A stretch of DNA of 6,811 nucleotides from Bacillota bacterium. GTDB lineage: Bacteria > Bacillota > Clostridia > Lachnospirales > Lachnospiraceae. The position numbers and the translations under genes are program-made. Of the stretch, positions 5,420 through 6,811 are shown piece after piece; position 1 is the stretch's first letter; each line of letters opens with the position of its first letter. The stretch lies in assembly GCA_023437885.1 (NCBI GenBank), contig JAEZFH010000435.1:1-6811 (forward strand). The letters are read 5' to 3'. Below the pieces are notes generated by a model. The model did no database searches and was not told the DNA's origin. It saw only the letters and a program-made list of their open reading frames with translations.

Positions 5420-6577
5420 ATGAAGAAGATCGGAATTCTTGGCTCAACAGGTTCCATTGGGACGCAAACCTTGGAGATTGTGCGTGAAAATCAGGATTTG
5501 AAAGTTACCGCTTTAGCGGTTGATGGTAATATAGAACGATTAGAGAGACAGGTTCGCGAATTTATGCCGAACCTTGTTTGCGTATATCGGGAGGATAAGG
5601 CAAGGCAGTTCAAGGCTATGGTTTCAGACCTTCCTGTCAAGGTGGTTACCGGAATGGAGGGACTGATGGAATGTGCTGCCAGTTCGGATGCCGATACGGT
5701 TGTAACCGCTATGGTCGGTATGATTGGTATCCAGCCAACCGTTGAGGCGATCAAGGCAGGAAAAAATATTGCTTTAGCGAACAAGGAAACACTGGTAACG
5801 GCCGGGCATATTATCATGCCGCTGGTCAAAGAAAAAAATGTGACACTGCTTCCGGTAGACAGTGAACATTCTGCAATATTTCAAGCGCTAAATGGAGAAG
5901 ATAAGAAAAATGCATATAAAATTCTGCTGACAGCCTCCGGGGGACCGTTCCGGGGGAGGAAGCTGGAGGAGCTTAAGAATAAGTCTCCGAAGGATGCTCT
6001 TAAACACCCGAACTGGACAATGGGACAGAAGATTACCATTGATTCCGCTACCCTGGTGAATAAGGGCCTGGAAGTGATGGAGGCCGCCTGGCTGTTTGAT
6101 ATGGACCTGGATTCGATTCAAGTGGTGGTTCATCCCCAGAGTATCATTCATTCCATGGTGGAGTATCTGGACGGAAGTATAATCGCACAGCTTGGAGTGC
6201 CGGATATGAAGCTTCCGATCCAATATGCTTTGTTCTATCCCTGCAGAAGACTGCTGCTTCAGGGAGAGCGAGTAGATTTTTACCGATTAGGGCAGTTGAC
6301 CTTTGAGGAACCGGACATGGAAACATTTTTCGGTCTAAGGCTTGCCTATGAAGCGGGCAGGATGGGAGGAAGTATGCCTACGGTATTCAATGCAGCCAAT
6401 GAATGGGCGGTTGCGCAGTTCCTGAAGGGGAGAATTGAATTTCTCATGATCCCTGCTTTGATTGAGCAGGCAATGAAGAAGCATAAATTGATTCAGAACC
6501 CATCTCTAAAAGAAATTCTGAACACGGAACAAGAGACATATGATTTTGTAAGAGGCTTTACGGAAGCCGAAGGATAG
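5420..6577 (+). CDS. dxr: 1-deoxy-D-xylulose-5-phosphate reductoisomerase
   Basis: Dxr rearranges and reduces DXP to 2-C-methyl-D-erythritol 4-phosphate with NADPH, the committed step of the MEP isoprenoid pathway and the target of fosmidomycin. The ATG at 5420 has GGAGGT at 5410-5415. The 385 residues begin with the nucleotide-binding GSTGSIG at 8-14 (family range is about 380-400). Then come ALANKETLV at 118-126, VDSEHSAIFQ at 146-155 (metal ligands D147 and E149), TASGGPFR at 171-178, the KHPNWTMGQKITIDSATLVN stretch from 195 (H196, S209, N214) and KGLEVMEA at 215-222 (K215, metal ligand E218). The C-terminal helical domain is present (FNAANEWAV at 323-331). All catalytic residues are in place. 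It belongs functionally with uppS upstream, which consumes the pathway's products. Confidence 0.97.
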   Translation: MKKIGILGSTGSIGTQTLEIVRENQDLKVTALAVDGNIERLERQVREFMPNLVCVYREDKARQFKAMVSDLPVKVVTGMEGLMECAASSDADTVVTAMVGMIGIQPTVEAIKAGKNIALANKETLVTAGHIIMPLVKEKNVTLLPVDSEHSAIFQALNGEDKKNAYKILLTASGGPFRGRKLEELKNKSPKDALKHPNWTMGQKITIDSATLVNKGLEVMEAAWLFDMDLDSIQVVVHPQSIIHSMVEYLDGSIIAQLGVPDMKLPIQYALFYPCRRLLLQGERVDFYRLGQLTFEEPDMETFFGLRLAYEAGRMGGSMPTVFNAANEWAVAQFLKGRIEFLMIPALIEQAMKKHKLIQNPSLKEILNTEQETYDFVRGFTEAEG

Positions 6578-6655
6578 GGGCCAACCAGTCTGTCAGCCAT
6601 CGTCAGTCAAATACAGACAAAGGCTTCCGGCGGCAGTATTTTCGCTGACTTCGGG
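6561..6655 (+). other. Nested inverted repeats over the dxr stop and the dxr-rseP spacer
   Basis: CGGAAGCC (6561-6568, last dxr codons) is a perfect inverted repeat of GGCTTCCG (6622-6629). Inside it GTCTGT (6588-6593) pairs with ACAGAC (6613-6618), three bases from the outer stem. Competing helices exist: GTCAGC (6592-6597) with GCTGAC (6644-6649), and CCGAAG (6567-6572) with CTTCGG (6649-6654). The outer loop is 53 nt, and no T-run follows the nested stem. The set could form alternative folds ahead of the rseP start, but this is by-eye pairing only. Confidence 0.3.
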
Positions 6656-6680
6656 AACGTAAGAAAGGATTGATATTGTT

Positions 6681-6811
6681 ATGAATATAATTGTTGCATT
6701 GTTAATATTAGGTGTGATTGTAATCATTCACGAGCTGGGGCATTTTTTGCTTGCAAAGAAAAACGGGGTTACCGTGACGGAATTCTCGGTAGGCATGGGT
6801 CCCAGGATAGC
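6681..6811 (+). CDS. rseP: RseP/site-2 intramembrane zinc metalloprotease, 3' end outside window
   Basis: Site-2 proteases cut transmembrane segments of anti-sigma factors or other membrane proteins, often after a first external cleavage. Only the first 43 codons are present. The ATG at 6681 is followed by a hydrophobic helix (residues 1-16, MNIIVALLILGVIVII) leading straight into the zinc-binding HELGH at 17-21 (H17, catalytic E18, H21), then FLLAKKNGVTVTEFSVGMGP, the conserved start of the RseP/RasP family. The ribosome site AAAGGA (6664-6669) is weaker and farther (11 bases) than those of its neighbours, so translation may be modest. Its position after dxr is the standard order in Firmicutes. 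PDZ domains and the second active-site motif would lie beyond the window. The symbol rasP is used in Bacillus. Confidence 0.93.
   Translation, partial: MNIIVALLILGVIVIIHELGHFLLAKKNGVTVTEFSVGMGPRI

Noticed and set aside
1..6811. CRISPR array, transposase, integrase or phage genes
   Set aside because: No regularly spaced repeats beyond the 17-nt pair and no mobile-element protein were found in any frame. All genes are housekeeping or envelope genes.

Overview
The window looks like a chromosomal segment of a low-to-mid-GC Firmicute, most likely a Clostridia member close to Lachnospiraceae. This rests on the strong GGAGG ribosome sites, the pyrH-frr-uppS-cdsA-dxr-rseP gene order, and a UMP kinase whose middle section (GGGNFWRGRTSE, TKADQIGMLATVMN, GTGHPYFSTDTA) resembles the form I remember from Lachnospiraceae. 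The taxonomic call is recognition from memory, not a search result. All genes lie on the plus strand.

Left block (1-1715): the 3' part of a secreted or membrane-anchored polysaccharide (probably peptidoglycan) deacetylase runs in from the left edge. A bactofilin gene follows 27 nt later. The two are probably co-transcribed and form a small cell-envelope and cytoskeleton unit.

Leader (1716-2065): 350 nt without a convincing protein gene. The first part is AT-rich, with promoter-like hexamers and a near-perfect 17-nt direct repeat. The second part is GC-richer and can fold into a strong hairpin (1920-1945) and further helices, ending at the pyrH ribosome site. This is the largest unexplained stretch.

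Right block (2066-6811): pyrH (UMP kinase), frr (ribosome recycling factor), uppS (undecaprenyl diphosphate synthase), cdsA (CDP-diacylglycerol synthase), dxr (DXP reductoisomerase) and the first 43 codons of rseP (site-2 protease), which runs off the right edge. Dxr is the first committed step of the MEP isoprenoid pathway, and UppS uses its products to make the lipid carrier of cell-wall synthesis. CdsA supplies CDP-diacylglycerol for phospholipids. PyrH makes UDP, the precursor of UTP and UDP-sugars. Frr recycles ribosomes, and RseP is a membrane protease. The protein genes are intact, with all expected active-site residues seen.

The unusual part is the spacers. This cluster is often compact, but here every spacer is 98-179 nt and holds inverted repeats. 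The best are a 10-13 bp hairpin before frr (2881-2915), a compact GC-rich palindromic element after uppS (4325-4409), and an 8-bp inverted repeat straddling the dxr stop (6561-6629). I find no convincing new protein system, no CRISPR array, no tRNA or rRNA and no transposase. The candidates for something undescribed are the pyrH leader and the structured spacers, and all of these are inferences from base-pairing by eye.
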